Shown: positions 40,490 through 49,704, counted from the stretch's first letter. The stretch: DNA of 64,000 nt from DASUPK01 sp963819715 (GCA_963819715.1 CAWFXE010000003.1:186001-250000); one strand, 5' to 3'. The notes: generated from the letters alone by a model not told the origin. Numbers and translations are program-made.

Positions 40490-40780
40490 CTAGTGCTGTT
40501 CGAGCGGCGCCATCGTGAGCCCCGCACCCTGCAGCTGCTCCCAGTAGAGCTCGGCGGGCTCCCTCGGCCCGGTCCAGACCGCGGCCTGGCCGCGGCTATG
40601 GATCGCGTCGGCGAACCGGTAGCCGCCGTCGAGGGAGACCCCCGGGATCACGCGCGAGAGCGTCCTGGCGACGTGATCGAAGGTGTTGTGGTCGTCGTTG
40701 AGGACGATCACGAGCCAGTTTCCGCCGACTCCTTCGCCGGGACGGGCCGATTTCGGGCGCTCCACCGTGGTTGTTGCCAC
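40490..40780 (-). CDS. clpS: ATP-dependent Clp protease adaptor ClpS
   Basis: A 96-residue ClpS. A flexible basic N-terminus of about 20 residues is followed by NWLVIVLNDDHNTFDHVARTL (21-41) with the N-end-rule pocket Asn/Asp and an Asp-His pair. GGYRFADAIHSRGQAAVWTG and PAELYWEQLQGAGLTMAPLE follow. It hands N-degron substrates to ClpAP or ClpCP. ClpA/C is not in the window. It lies alone with the 42-residue ORF between an amidase and a secreted protein. Confidence 0.93.
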   Translation of the reverse strand: MATTTVERPKSARPGEGVGGNWLVIVLNDDHNTFDHVARTLSRVIPGVSLDGGYRFADAIHSRGQAAVWTGPREPAELYWEQLQGAGLTMAPLEQH

Positions 40781-40842
40781 GGGCCGGAAGGTAGAGGATC
40801 GAAACGGGGCGGCGGGGAAATTCCGTGCCCGAGAAAGTACGT

Positions 40843-41547
40843 CTAGAAGGGGTTCGGCACGAGGACGCTGACGTTGTCGAAAACACCCCTCACGCCCGTG
40901 CCCGCAGCGGATCCCTTGACCCCCGATGTGACGACCGACTGACGCCCGTTGGGCTGGTCGGGGGCGGCATCCGTGGTCGAGACGACGGTGTGGCCGTTGA
41001 CGACCCCGATCACGCTTGTGCTGGTTCCACCGTAGGAAAAGGCCCGGATCGTGATCACGTTGGGCTTCGAGCCGAGCTTGATGAACTTGCCGGAGCCCGA
41101 GGCCGCGAGCTTCGGACCGTCAGCCCCCTGCGGGTCACGCAGGTACTGCCACTTGTGGGCGTTCGGGAGCACGCGCAGCGTGTAGCCCGCGGTGCTGCTG
41201 TAGCGCACGCCGACCCCCACGAACGACTTCTTCTGGAGCTTGCGAGTTCCACCGCCGACGGTGACTGTGGCATTCATGCCCAGGTCGGCGTATTGGTCGC
41301 TCGAATCCGCCACGACGGACGAACGGAAGGTGCAGGAACTGGTCTTGCGGCCGACGCCGATGGCCAGGGCCTGATTGCCGGACCACTTGCGCTTGCACCT
41401 GGTCCCTCCCACCTTCTGGAAGGCGTTGACGTCGTCCTGACTCTGGAACGTGTAGGTGGCAACCGGGATGGGCGCGGCATGGGCCGCCGCGACGCCGGCC
41501 ACGAGGGCGGCGCCGGTGACGAGGAGGGCTGTGAGCTTGGTCTTCAT
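40843..41547 (-). CDS. Secreted protein of unknown function, possible jelly-roll fold
   Basis: A 234-residue protein with signal peptide MKTKLTALLVTGAALVAGVA and cleavage after AHA (about 24). The mature part is rich in beta strands: VATYTFQSQDDVNAFQKVG, then RTCKRKW-type Cys/Lys segments, YADLGMNATVTVGGGTRKL, VRYSSTAGYTLRVLPNAHKW, ITIRAFSYGGTSTSVIGVVN and GVFDNVSVLVP. The layout fits a concanavalin-like/LamG carbohydrate-binding sandwich, with two Cys likely paired. No catalytic residues are evident. It is divergent from the ecm gene with a 111-base gap. Confidence 0.7.
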   Translation of the reverse strand: MKTKLTALLVTGAALVAGVAAAHAAPIPVATYTFQSQDDVNAFQKVGGTRCKRKWSGNQALAIGVGRKTSSCTFRSSVVADSSDQYADLGMNATVTVGGGTRKLQKKSFVGVGVRYSSTAGYTLRVLPNAHKWQYLRDPQGADGPKLAASGSGKFIKLGSKPNVITIRAFSYGGTSTSVIGVVNGHTVVSTTDAAPDQPNGRQSVVTSGVKGSAAGTGVRGVFDNVSVLVPNPF

Positions 41548-41658
41548 GCCTGGGTGAGCCTAACCAGGAGGCGTCCGGGAGACTGCAAGAACACCCGTCA
41601 GGGCCAGACGGAGCGGTCCGTGCGCGCCGCCGGTTTCCGGGCACTTACCATTAGGGCC

Positions 41659-43659
41659 ATGAGCGAGCACCGCCTACCCGAGCGGGACCGCCCCTGGGTG
41701 ATTCGCACCTACTCCGGCCACTCCGACGCCCGGCGCTCCAACGAGCTCTACCGCAAGAACCTCGCCAAGGGACAGACCGGCCTCTCGATCGCCTTCGACC
41801 TGCCTACGCAGACCGGCTACGACCCCGACGCCGAGCTGGCGCGCGGCGAGGTCGGCAAGGTGGGCGTCTCGATCGCCCACAAGGGCGACATGCACGCTCT
41901 TCTCGACGGCATTCCTCTCGGCGAGATGAACACCTCGATGACGATCAACGCCACCGCCGCCTGGCTGCTCGCTCTCTACGCCACCGTCGCCGAGGAGAAC
42001 GGCGTCGAGCGCGACGCCCTCGCCGGCACGACCCAGAACGACATCATCAAGGAGTACCTCTCCCGAGGCACCTACGCCTTCCCGCCCGGGCCCTCGATGC
42101 GCCTGATCGCCGACACGGTCGCCTTCACCGTGAATGAGATCCCGAAGTGGAATCCGATCAACGTCTGCAGCTACCACCTGCAGGAGGCCGGCGCGACGCC
42201 CATCCAGGAGATCGCCTACGCCCTCTCCACCGCCATGGCGGTGCTGGACGAGGTGAAGGCGCGCGGCCAGGTCTCCGACGGCGACTTCCCCAAGGTCTTC
42301 GGCCGCATCTCATTCTTCGTCAACGCCGGCGTCCGCTTCATCGAGGAGCACGCCAAGCTCCGAGCGATGGGCGAGATGTGGGAGTGGATCGGCCGCAACC
42401 GCTACGGCGTCACCGAGCCCAAGTTCCTGCGCCTTCGCTATGGCGTTCAGGTCAACTCGCTCGGCCTGACCGAGTCGCAGCCCGAGAACAACGTGCCGCG
42501 GATCGTGCTCGAAGCCCTCGCGGTGACGCTCGGCCGGGACGCCCGCGCCCGCGCCATCCAGCTCCCCGCGTGGAACGAGGCGCTCGGCCTTCCCCGGCCC
42601 TGGGATCAGCAGTGGAGCCTCCGCATCCAGCAGATCCTGGCCAACGAGACGGACCTGCTCGATTACCCAGACATCTTCGAGGGGTCGGTGGTGATGGAGG
42701 GGCTCGTCGCCGAGCTCGTCGAGGGCGCGAAGGCGGAGATGAAGCAGGTCGAGGACAGGGGCGGTGCCGTGGAGGCGGTCCCGTACATGAAGGCGCAGCT
42801 GGTCGAGTCGAACCGAGAGCGGATCGCCAAGATCGAGCGCGGCGAGATCACGGTGGTCGGCCAGAACAAGTTCACCGAAACCGAGGAGTCCCCCCTCATC
42901 ACCGGTGAGGATGGCGGCATTCTCACGCCGGACCCGGAGGTCGAGCGCGAGCGGATCGCGGCGCTCGAGGAATGGAAGGCCAAGCGGGATGAGGGCGCCG
43001 TGGAAGCAGCTTTGACGAACCTCGCGGAGGTTGCCCGCGACGAGTCAGCGAACATACTTCCGGCGACAATGGAGGCGGCCAAGGCCGGCGTGACGACCGG
43101 GGAATGGGCCGGGACGCTGCGCGAGGTCTTCGGCGACTACCGCGCGCCCACGGGTGTCGGCGAGGCGGCGGCGGGCGGATCGGTCAACGGGGGCCTGCTC
43201 GCCGACGTCCGCGAGCGGGTCAAGAAGGTCTCCGAGGAGATCGGCCACCCGATCCGGATACTCGTCGGCAAGCCCGGCCTCGATGGCCACTCCAATGGCG
43301 CCGAGCAGATCGCCGTCCGCGCCCGCGACGTCGGCATGGAGGTCATCTACCAGGGCATCCGGCTCACGCCCGAGCAGATCGCCAAGTCGGCCGTCGAGGA
43401 GGACGTCGACGTGGTCGGCCTCTCGATCCTCTCCGGCTCCCATCGCGAGCTCGTTCCGCGCGTGGTCGAGCTGCTGCGAGCCGACGGCGCGGACATCCCG
43501 GTGGTCGTCGGCGGGATCATCCCCGCGGCCGACGCCGCGGAGATGAAGGAGGCAGGCGTCGACGGCGTCTACACGCCCAAGGACTTCGAGATCAACCGGA
43601 TCATGGGCGAGATCGCGGATCTGGTGGCCGACCGCCACCGCGCCGTGCAGCCGGCTTGA
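41659..43659 (+). CDS. ecm: Ethylmalonyl-CoA mutase (MeaA-like), adenosylcobalamin-dependent
   Basis: A 666-residue single-chain mutase. I use ATG 41659; the frame is open farther upstream but there it lies antisense to the secreted-protein gene. The N-terminal barrel begins RPWVIRTYSGHSDARRSNEL and continues with GLSIAFDLPTQTGYDPD, NTSMTINATAAWLLALY, GTTQNDIIKEYLSRGTY and QVNSLGLTESQPENN. The B12 domain has GKPGLDGHSNGAEQIAVRA with DxHxxG at about 540. These match Ecm rather than methylmalonyl-CoA mutase. It isomerises ethylmalonyl-CoA to methylsuccinyl-CoA, the step after Ccr. Its stop and the next gene's start share a base (TGATG). Confidence 0.93.
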   Translation: MSEHRLPERDRPWVIRTYSGHSDARRSNELYRKNLAKGQTGLSIAFDLPTQTGYDPDAELARGEVGKVGVSIAHKGDMHALLDGIPLGEMNTSMTINATAAWLLALYATVAEENGVERDALAGTTQNDIIKEYLSRGTYAFPPGPSMRLIADTVAFTVNEIPKWNPINVCSYHLQEAGATPIQEIAYALSTAMAVLDEVKARGQVSDGDFPKVFGRISFFVNAGVRFIEEHAKLRAMGEMWEWIGRNRYGVTEPKFLRLRYGVQVNSLGLTESQPENNVPRIVLEALAVTLGRDARARAIQLPAWNEALGLPRPWDQQWSLRIQQILANETDLLDYPDIFEGSVVMEGLVAELVEGAKAEMKQVEDRGGAVEAVPYMKAQLVESNRERIAKIERGEITVVGQNKFTETEESPLITGEDGGILTPDPEVERERIAALEEWKAKRDEGAVEAALTNLAEVARDESANILPATMEAAKAGVTTGEWAGTLREVFGDYRAPTGVGEAAAGGSVNGGLLADVRERVKKVSEEIGHPIRILVGKPGLDGHSNGAEQIAVRARDVGMEVIYQGIRLTPEQIAKSAVEEDVDVVGLSILSGSHRELVPRVVELLRADGADIPVVVGGIIPAADAAEMKEAGVDGVYTPKDFEINRIMGEIADLVADRHRAVQPA

Positions 43660-44231
43660 TGTCAGAGCCGGAGCTGAACGGCGACCGCAGCTCGTGGCTT
43701 CGCTGCTATCGCTGCTGGGCCCGGGACCTGGAGGTGCAGCTGCACTACGACGCGATCCTTCGCGTAGACCCGGAGACCGGAGAGCCGTCCGATCGCATCG
43801 ACGAGGTACAGGAGGCGGTCGTCCAGTGCCTGCGCTGCCTGCACGACCAGCCGCACCTGACGATCCAGGAGGACCGCGTCGTACCGGTCGAGGATCGCTG
43901 GGAGCGGATGGTCGCCGGAACGCCCTGGGTCGCCTCCTGCACCGTCACCGTGGATCAGGATCAGGTCGAGACCTGCTCGGGCCCCGAGGCCACCGAGTCC
44001 CTCACCTACGGCTCCTTCGGCGAGCAGGGCACCCGCGAGTTCTTCACCCACGTCCGCTTCCACAAGCACGACGAGGAGCGGATCATCGTCCACCTGCTGG
44101 TCGAGCTCTACGCGCGCTCGGCCGAGGAGGCCACGGAGGTCCTCGAAGAGGCCTCGCGCGGCGTCCTCGAGATCACCTCGCTGGCGGAGGAGTCACGGCC
44201 CCCGGCCCATGCGCCGGACGAAGCGCACTAG
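43659..44231 (+). CDS. Unknown protein coupled to ecm, with paired Cys-x2-Cys
   Basis: A 190-residue soluble protein. The N-terminus has two Cys pairs (LRCYRCWARD near residue 15 and VVQCLRCLHDQPHL near 58), as in zinc ribbons or redox-active dithiols. Later parts are acidic and helical (AEEATEVLEEASRGVLEITS). Stretches such as RMVAGTPWVASCTVTVDQ and EQGTREFFTHVRFHKHDEER look conserved. I do not recognise it. ATG 43659 is fused to the ecm stop (TGATG), so translation is coupled to the mutase. Possible roles are mutase maturation or an unrelated passenger; this is only inference. Confidence 0.7.
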   Translation: MSEPELNGDRSSWLRCYRCWARDLEVQLHYDAILRVDPETGEPSDRIDEVQEAVVQCLRCLHDQPHLTIQEDRVVPVEDRWERMVAGTPWVASCTVTVDQDQVETCSGPEATESLTYGSFGEQGTREFFTHVRFHKHDEERIIVHLLVELYARSAEEATEVLEEASRGVLEITSLAEESRPPAHAPDEAH

Positions 44232-44303
44232 CTAGCCCTCGGCGCCGGTCCTCTATCTGGATGGGTGCTTGTCCCAATGGGCCTAGGAGCTTCGGAATTG
44301 CAT

Positions 44304-44318
44304 ATTCAGCTCATGAAT
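44304..44318. promoter_or_regulatory. Inverted repeat upstream of the XRE regulator gene
   Basis: The sequence attca-gctca-tgaat forms a perfect 5-base inverted repeat in an AT-richer patch about 115 bases before the regulator start. It could be an operator or part of the promoter. The same 199-base gap also holds repeated GGGTGC...CCC elements (44275-44288 and about 44331-44342). Confidence 0.3.
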
Positions 44319-44430
44319 CGCCGATTCACTGGGTGCATCCCCTACTCCGAAACCGCTAGTCCCCTCGACGCAGACACCCCTAGTTGTCCCCAGGAGGGAA
44401 GAGAATCGGCGTCGGAGGCCTCAGGAGGGA

Positions 44431-44877
44431 ATGGGTCGACATCGCCTCACAATCGAGCGGTGGAAATGGCAGAGCGAGCCTGACGATCCCGAGCGGTGGG
44501 AGCTCTTCTACAAGTCGCCCTACACCGAGCTGGTCGGCTCGCGGCTTCTTCGGCTCCGGCAGGGTCGCGGCCTCAGCCAGAGCCAGGTGCGGCACGGCGT
44601 CAGGCGCCCCCGGGGCGGGCCGTATTCGCAGAGCACCATCTCCCGGTTGGAGCGCGGATACGCCAACGCGCCGATCTACGTCTACGTTCACTTCGCCGAG
44701 GCGTTCGAGCTCGCGCCGGAGGTGCTGCTCGGTCCCGACGATGCGCTCAATCCCGTTCCCGAGGCCGAGATGACTCTGCTTCGGGTGCTGCGGCGGCTGT
44801 CAATCCGGCCGGACGAGGCGCTCGCCCGGATTGCCGCTAGCCCGGGTTCTTCCGCGGGACCAGAACCGCTCGCTTGA
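44431..44877 (+). CDS. XRE-family transcriptional regulator
   Basis: A 148-residue regulator with one HTH_3 domain: SRLLRLRQGRGLSQSQV (about 37-53), then YSQSTISRLERGYANAPI (about 65-82), with FAEAFELAPEVLLGPDD after. A 35-residue Trp-rich N-terminus (RWKWQSEPDDPERWELFY) precedes it. The recognition helix follows a Pro/Gly insertion (RRPRGGPYSQS), longer than usual. Strong SD CAGGAGGGA. Targets are unknown; it may control its own promoter through the inverted repeat upstream. The last 41 bases overlap the convergent MaoC gene. Confidence 0.83.
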   Translation: MGRHRLTIERWKWQSEPDDPERWELFYKSPYTELVGSRLLRLRQGRGLSQSQVRHGVRRPRGGPYSQSTISRLERGYANAPIYVYVHFAEAFELAPEVLLGPDDALNPVPEAEMTLLRVLRRLSIRPDEALARIAASPGSSAGPEPLA

Positions 44878-45352
44878 ACTCGGCCACCAGCGTCCCATCC
44901 TGCTTGTAGACGCGGGTGTGGACCTTGACCACGCCGCGGTCCTTCTTCGATTCGGACGGACGGACCTCCAGGACCTCTGACTCGCAGAAGAGCGTGTCGC
45001 CGTGGAAGACGGGGGCCGGATGTTTGAGTTCCTCCGTCGCCAGGTTGGCGATCGCCTTGCCCGAGACGTCTGAGACCGACATGCCGAGCGCCAGCGAGTA
45101 GACGAGCGGGCCCACCACCACGTTCTGGCCCTGCTGCGACTGCGAGGCGTAGACGTCGTTCAGGTGCAGCGGGTGGTGGTTCATCGTGATCAGGCAGAAG
45201 AGGTGGTCGTCTGACTCCGTCACGGTCTTGGCAGGCCAGTGCTTGTAGACGGCTCCGACCTCGAACTCCTCCAGGTAGCGCCCGTACTCGTGCGCGCCCG
45301 ATGCCTCTCGCTCGGCCTGGTCCGTCGTCAGCTGGTGGTTCTCGTCGCTCAT
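44837..45352 (-). CDS. MaoC-family (R)-hydratase, candidate mesaconyl-CoA hydratase
   Basis: A 171-residue single hotdog hydratase. The hydratase motif is in TVTESDDHLFCLITMNHHPLHLNDVYA (about 44-70; Asp/His pair at HPLHLND), followed by VVVGPLVYSLALGMSVSDVSG and HPAPVFHGDTLFCESEV. Its pattern is close to the MaoC proteins that sit with Ccr and MeaA in Streptomyces, where a mesaconyl-CoA hydratase is needed. It lies 0.6 kb from ecm's partner gene. Assignment to mesaconyl-CoA is inference; other enoyl-CoAs are possible. The start is ATG 45352. Confidence 0.82.
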   Translation of the reverse strand: MSDENHQLTTDQAEREASGAHEYGRYLEEFEVGAVYKHWPAKTVTESDDHLFCLITMNHHPLHLNDVYASQSQQGQNVVVGPLVYSLALGMSVSDVSGKAIANLATEELKHPAPVFHGDTLFCESEVLEVRPSESKKDRGVVKVHTRVYKQDGTLVAEFKRAVLVPRKNPG

Positions 45353-45403
45353 CGTTTGACTGGGTCTCCTTGAGTAAGTTGGCGGCGCGGGATGGTAGTG
45401 GGG

Positions 45404-46487
45404 TCAGGAGATCGTTGCCTCAACCCCCTCGAACCGCGAGAGGTCCGCGACCTCGGCGTGGATCTTCGGGCGCAGCCGCTCGCGCTCCGACTTCGGCAGG
45501 TTGAGCTTGATCTCAAGCTTGCCGCCCTTTCGCGACGAGCGCCAACCGCCGACGACGATCCCGTCCTCGAGGATCACAGGGCGGATCCAGCCGCCGCCCC
45601 CCTCCTTGACATGCGTCGCGTGCTCGCTCGCGACCGAGAACGCCCGGTCCTTCCAGCCGAGCAGGTAGGTGTCGAAGTTGCCCAGCATCCGCACCTGGCC
45701 GGCGGGAGGCAGTCGCGCGAGGCCGCCGCGCGGCGCCAGCATCGTCTCGTCCCCCACGCGGACCTCCTCGATCTCCGTCGAGATCGACTCCAAGCCCGGC
45801 CCGCACGTCGCGGAGGGGCAGGCCGGCCCAGTAGGCGAAGTCCCGGTCGATCGCCGGCGCGAATGCCTGGATGTAGCGGCGGGCGAGCTCGGCGAGCGCC
45901 CGCTCGCGATCGAACGGAGGCTGCTTGCCGATCCAGTCCTCGCGGCGAACCAGGCAGGTGGTCGTTGCCGCGGTCGGGTCCAAGGCAGGCGATCCCGCGA
46001 GTGACCGCCGTGGCCGATGATGTGGAGCCTGGTGCGCTCGTTCAGCTCGAGCCCGCCGCCTCGACTCGCTCGCGCCGCCTCGCTGCGGGTCAGCGGCCCC
46101 TCGTCGGCGAGCGCCTCGCGCGATCACCCGCGAGCGCCTTGTCCTGCTTCGCCGCCGGCATCCCGAGCTGCTCCAGCCTCATGCCGCGACCAGCGCTCGA
46201 TGTCCGGCTCGAACAGCGGCAGCCACCAGGCGGCGTCATCCGTGGGGATCAGGTGGATCGTCTTCCGCATCACCCAGGTGCGGAGCAGGGAGCGATCCTC
46301 GACGCGGGCGCGGGTCGACGTCGGCGGCGGTGAGCTTCCTGCTCCGCGAACGGAAGGTCTGCGGTCCGGCGTAGACGTCCTGTGCCTGAGCGCCCGCGAT
46401 CGAGCGGGCGATCTCGGCCGGGTCCGTCGCGGAGGCCGGACGGTGGAGCAGCTGCGTCGCCGCTCGCCTTCTCGCCAGCGTCGTCAG
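45404..46487 (-). pseudogene. Winged-helix DNA-binding protein (PF06224-type), frameshifted as assembled
   Basis: About 360 codons in at least three frames. The N-terminal piece reads LARRRAATQLLHRPASATDP and AQDVYAGPQTFRSRSRKLTA, then VMRKTIHLIPTDDAAWWLPL; the middle has LVRREDWIGKQPPFDRERAL and RRYIQAFAPAIDRDFAYWAG. The C-terminal frame from 45793 has MLGNFDTYLLGWKDRAFSVA and ILEDGIVVGGWRSSRKGG. These are the marks of the winged-helix DNA-binding family (AlkX/YcaQ-like). A start codon is not clear; the frame begins at a CTG by 46487. Shifts occur near 45790, 46000 and 46200. Confidence 0.65.
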
Positions 46488-46850
46488 TGGACTTTCTTGG
46501 TCCGCGCCCGCTGCTCGTGCCGCTCGATCACCTGCGCGATCAGCTTCTGGATGTTGCTGTCACCGCTGGCCTTGATGTGTCCGGCGTCATAGGCCTCGCG
46601 GTAGTCCTGCACCGTGCCCCTGCTCGGCCAGCCGGTTGAACTCCGATCGGGTGAACTCGACGGTGACACGGGCGTCCTCGGTCGAGGCGGACTTGCTGAT
46701 CTGCGGGCCCGGGACCTCGACGCGGAACATCTGCACGTCCCCCCTGCCCCGCAGCTCCAGCTCGAAGACGAGCTTCAGCTGCGCGAGCGCCGGAACCTCG
46801 GCCTGGAAGCGCTCGATGGCGGTCGCGATCAGCTCTTGGGTCGATGCCAT
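46484..46850 (-). CDS. SCP2-like/sterol-carrier-type small protein (one frameshift)
   Basis: About 121 residues. The first frame from ATG 46850 gives MASTQELIATAIERFQAEVP, LKLVFELELRGRGDVQMFRV and EDARVTVEFTRSEFNRLAEQ. After a one-base shift near 46620 it continues TVQDYREAYDAGHIKASGDS and NIQKLIAQVIERHEQRARTK. The sheet followed by a YxxGKIKxxGD-like turn is the SCP-2 lipid-binding pattern. It would bind a lipid or acyl-CoA in the cytoplasm. It lies between a winged-helix gene and an SDR gene on the same strand. Confidence 0.7.
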
Positions 46851-46851
46851 G

Positions 46852-47531
46852 TCACCAAGGTATTGGCTCGCGGTCGCGGAAGAAGCCTCCGGTCGGGCCG
46901 TCCTCTGAGAGCGTGGCCAGCCAGACGGCAGTGTCGGCACCCTCCTCGACCGATCGTGACGCGCCAGAGCCGCCCATGTCGGTGCGGACCCAGCCCGGGC
47001 ACATCGCAGTTGATCTTGATGTCGTCCTCGTCCCAGGCAAGCGTCCTGGTCAGCGCGTTGAGCGCTGCCTTGGAGACTCGATAGGCGCCTCGCGCCGCCG
47101 TTCATGTCGGAGAGCTGACCCGGCGCCGCTCGAGACGTTCACGATCCGAGGCGCGTCGCTGCGGCGGAGCAGCGGCAGGAAGGCCTCGATCAGCCGCCAG
47201 GGCCCGAAGGTGTTGATCTCCAGAACGTCGCTGCGGCGCGGTCGATGTCGTAGTCGGCAGCCCCGACCGGATCGCCGTAGACGCCGGCGTTGTTGACCAG
47301 CGCGTCGAGGCGGCCGGGGTCGGAGCCGATCCACTCCAGGGCCGCGTAGATCTCATCCTCGTCGGTGACGTCGAGCTCCACGGCGAATCGATCCGTCGCC
47401 TCTCCTCGACATCGTCGGGGATCCCGTGCGCCGGCGAACACGACGAAGTCGTGATCCGCGGCGAGCTGGCGCGCGATCTCCGCGCCGATCCCCCGGTTCG
47501 CGCCGGTGACGAGAGCGACTGGATGGTCCAC
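46852..47531 (-). pseudogene. Short-chain dehydrogenase (several frameshifts as assembled)
   Basis: Starts at GTG 47531. Pieces in different frames give a classical SDR: HPVALVTGANRGIGAEIARQ, FAVELDVTDEDEIYAALEW, RLDALVNNAGVYGDPVG, then EINTFGPWRLIEAFLPLLRR with IVNVSSGAG. The last frame contributes CPGWVRTDMGGSGASRSVEE and ends with GGFFRDREPIPW. At least four one-base shifts split it (about 47400, 47235, 47100 and 47000). The family order is intact and no part is missing, so indels are the likely reason. Confidence 0.75.
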
Positions 47532-47550
47532 GGCGATACACTTCTGAGCG

Positions 47551-48400
47551 ATGGGACGGTCTCGGGCGGCGACGGTTCTGGCGATGGCGCTCGTCGCCGC
47601 ATCCGCGCTCGCGGCCTGCGGCGGAGGCGACAGCGGCCCGGGAGCCTCCGAGGAGGAGATCAACGGCGTGCTGAACACCTTCTTCACCACGCGCCGATCC
47701 ATCACAGTGCGACCTGCTCACGCAGAAGGCGCTCCAGCAGATCGCCCCCAGCGTGGCACGGGCCGACGATCCGGCAGCGGCCTGCCGTGAGGAGGTAAAG
47801 GCCTCCGCGGGGCAGAACGCGAAGTCGATCAACGCCGATCTCAATGTCGACGGATCGAACGCCAAGGCGAGCGTCACGCCCGACGGCGGGATCTTCGCCG
47901 GCCTCTCGGTGGACGTCGCGCTGGTCGATGACGGCGGCTGGAAGATCGACGGCCTCGGCCCGTACCACCTCGTCGACCGCGATGCCTACCTGAGCGCGCT
48001 GGAGAGCGGCGCTGGACAGGGCCAGCTCGGGAACGGCGCGATCACTCCCACCGATGCACGGTGCATGGCGGATCAGATCAAGAAGAACGTCTCGGCGGAC
48101 GAGCTCCAGAGGGACATCGACCAGAACGACAAGGACTTCTTCTACGACGCGATCAAGGACTGCATGGGCGGCGGCCAGGACTTCATCGCGATCACCGCCC
48201 TCGTCGAAAACCAGCTCGAGGCCGCCGGCGTATCCACCCGCAACGCCGAGTGCATCGCGGCCCTGACGCTGGCGGGCCCGAGGAACCTGACGGTCAAGCA
48301 ATTCGCGGAGGACGACGAGCTGAAACAGAGGCTCGAGAAAACGCTCAGGAAGGGCGCGTTCCTCTGTAAGCCGGACAGCCCGCCCGGCGAGGGGCCCTAG
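47551..48400 (+). CDS. Lipoprotein of unknown function (one frameshift)
   Basis: Starts at ATG 47551. The lipoprotein signal ends with ASALAAC (Cys22 or so), then a Gly/Ser-rich linker. A one-base shift near 47697 moves to the frame that runs to 48400. The rebuilt region is SQCDLLTQKALQQIAPSVAR followed by INADLNVDGSNAKASVTPDG, VDVALVDDGGWKIDGLGPYH and a helical C-half with four Cys (ARCMADQIKK, IKDCMGGGQDF, NAECIAALTLAG, GAFLCKPD), likely forming disulfides. The first half resembles small SnoaL-like extracytoplasmic domains. It overlaps the stop of the convergent dehydrogenase by 3 bases. Confidence 0.7.
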
Positions 48401-49627
48401 ATCTTGTTCCGCTCCAGCAGCTTCCGGCCGATCACCATCCGCTGTATCTCGGAGGTTCCCTCTCCGATCAGCAGCAGCGGCGCGTCCCGGTAGAGGCGCT
48501 CGATCTCGTACTCCTTGGAGTAGCCGTAGCCGCCGTGGATCCGGAAGGCGTCCTCGACGCACTCCTTGCCGGTCTCGGAGGCGATCAGCTTCGCCATCCC
48601 GGCCTCCAGGTCGGAGCGCTGGCCGGCGTCCTTCATCCGCGCCGCCTTGCGGGTGACGAGGCGGGCGGCCTCGATCTTGGTGGCCATGTCGGCGAGCTTG
48701 AACAGGATCGCCTGGTGCTGGGCGATCGGCTTGCCGAACGTCTTCCGCTCCTGTGCAGTACTTGAGGGCCAGCTCCAGCGCGCGCTGGGCGATGCCGACG
48801 CCGCGCGCCGCGACGTTGACGCGGCCGACCTCGAGCGCGTCCATCATCTGGGAGAAGCCCTTGCCGAGCCCAGCCTCCTCGCCGCCCAGGATCCGCTCCG
48901 GCGGGCACTTGTAGCCCGAGTAGACGAGCTCAGTGGACTCGACGCCCTTGTAGCCCATCTTCTTGATCTTCGGCGGGATCTCGAGGCCGGCGAAGTCGCC
49001 CTCGTTCTTCTCCTTCCAGGGCTCCTTCTCGGTGATGAAGCAGGTCATCCCCTTGTAGGGCGGGTCGGCCTTCGGGTCGTTCTTCATCAGCACGAAGACG
49101 ACGCTGGAGCCGAGGCCGTTGGTGACCCACATCTTCTGGCCCTCGAGCACCCAGTTGCCGTCGTCGTCCTTGGCGGCCGTGGCCTTGATGCCCTGCACGT
49201 CGGAGCCGACCTCGGGCTCCGAGAGCGAGAAGGCGGCGCGGATCTCGCCGGTCGCCATCTTCGGCAGGAAGTACTGCTTCTGGTCGTCGGTGCCGAACTT
49301 CATCAGCAGGTAGGAGCCGATGAAGTGGGTGTTGACGACGCCGGAGATCGAGATCCAGCCGCGCGAGAGCTCCTCGACGATCATCGCGTAGGTCGTCAGG
49401 TCGAGGCCCATGCCGCCGTACTCCTCGGGGATGGTCACCCCGAACAGGCCGAGCTCCTTCATCTGCTCGACGATCGGCTCGGGGAACTTGTCCTCGTGGT
49501 CGTACTCCTCCGCGTTGGGGATGATCTCCTTGTCGACGAACTCGTGGACCATCTCGACGATGGCCTTCTGCTCGTCGGTCATCTCCTGGAAGTTGGTGCT
49601 CTCCTGCTGCTCGGTTGCGACGGCCAT
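48397..49627 (-). CDS. Acyl-CoA dehydrogenase, candidate methylsuccinyl-CoA dehydrogenase (one frameshift)
   Basis: About 410 residues from ATG 49627 (SD AGAGGAG). The N-terminal helical domain has EFVDKEIIPNAEEYDHEDKF and LGLFGVTIPEEYGGMGLDL. The middle beta domain has FSLSEPEVGSDVQGIKATA and KMWVTNGLGSSVVFVLM. A one-base shift near 48755 splits KYCTG from ERKTFGKPIAQHQAILFKLA. The C-terminus has RIHGGYGYSKEYEIERLYRD and IGEGTSEIQRMVIGRKLLER with the catalytic Glu region. FAD-linked alpha,beta-dehydrogenation is certain; methylsuccinyl-CoA as substrate is inferred from the nearby ccr, ecm, maoC and mcl genes. Confidence 0.88.
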
Positions 49628-49704
49628 TGGCTCCTCTGAAGTCGTGTTTGCCGGAGCCAAGGATAGGACGACGCCCCGGGCCGGCGCGTTACCCTCGGCG
49701 ACGG

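Noticed and set aside
40825..41658. N-terminal extension of the ecm frame of about 280 codons
   Set aside because: It lies antisense to a secreted-protein gene with a good signal peptide; Ecm homologues start near the ATG at 41659.
41659..43659. Methylmalonyl-CoA mutase as the identity of the B12 mutase
   Set aside because: The N-terminal and barrel motifs follow MeaA/ethylmalonyl-CoA mutase, and Ccr is close by.
45404..47531. True pseudogene cluster or genomic decay
   Set aside because: All catalytic or structural motifs persist across the shifts and lengths are conserved; indel errors explain it better, though reads must decide.
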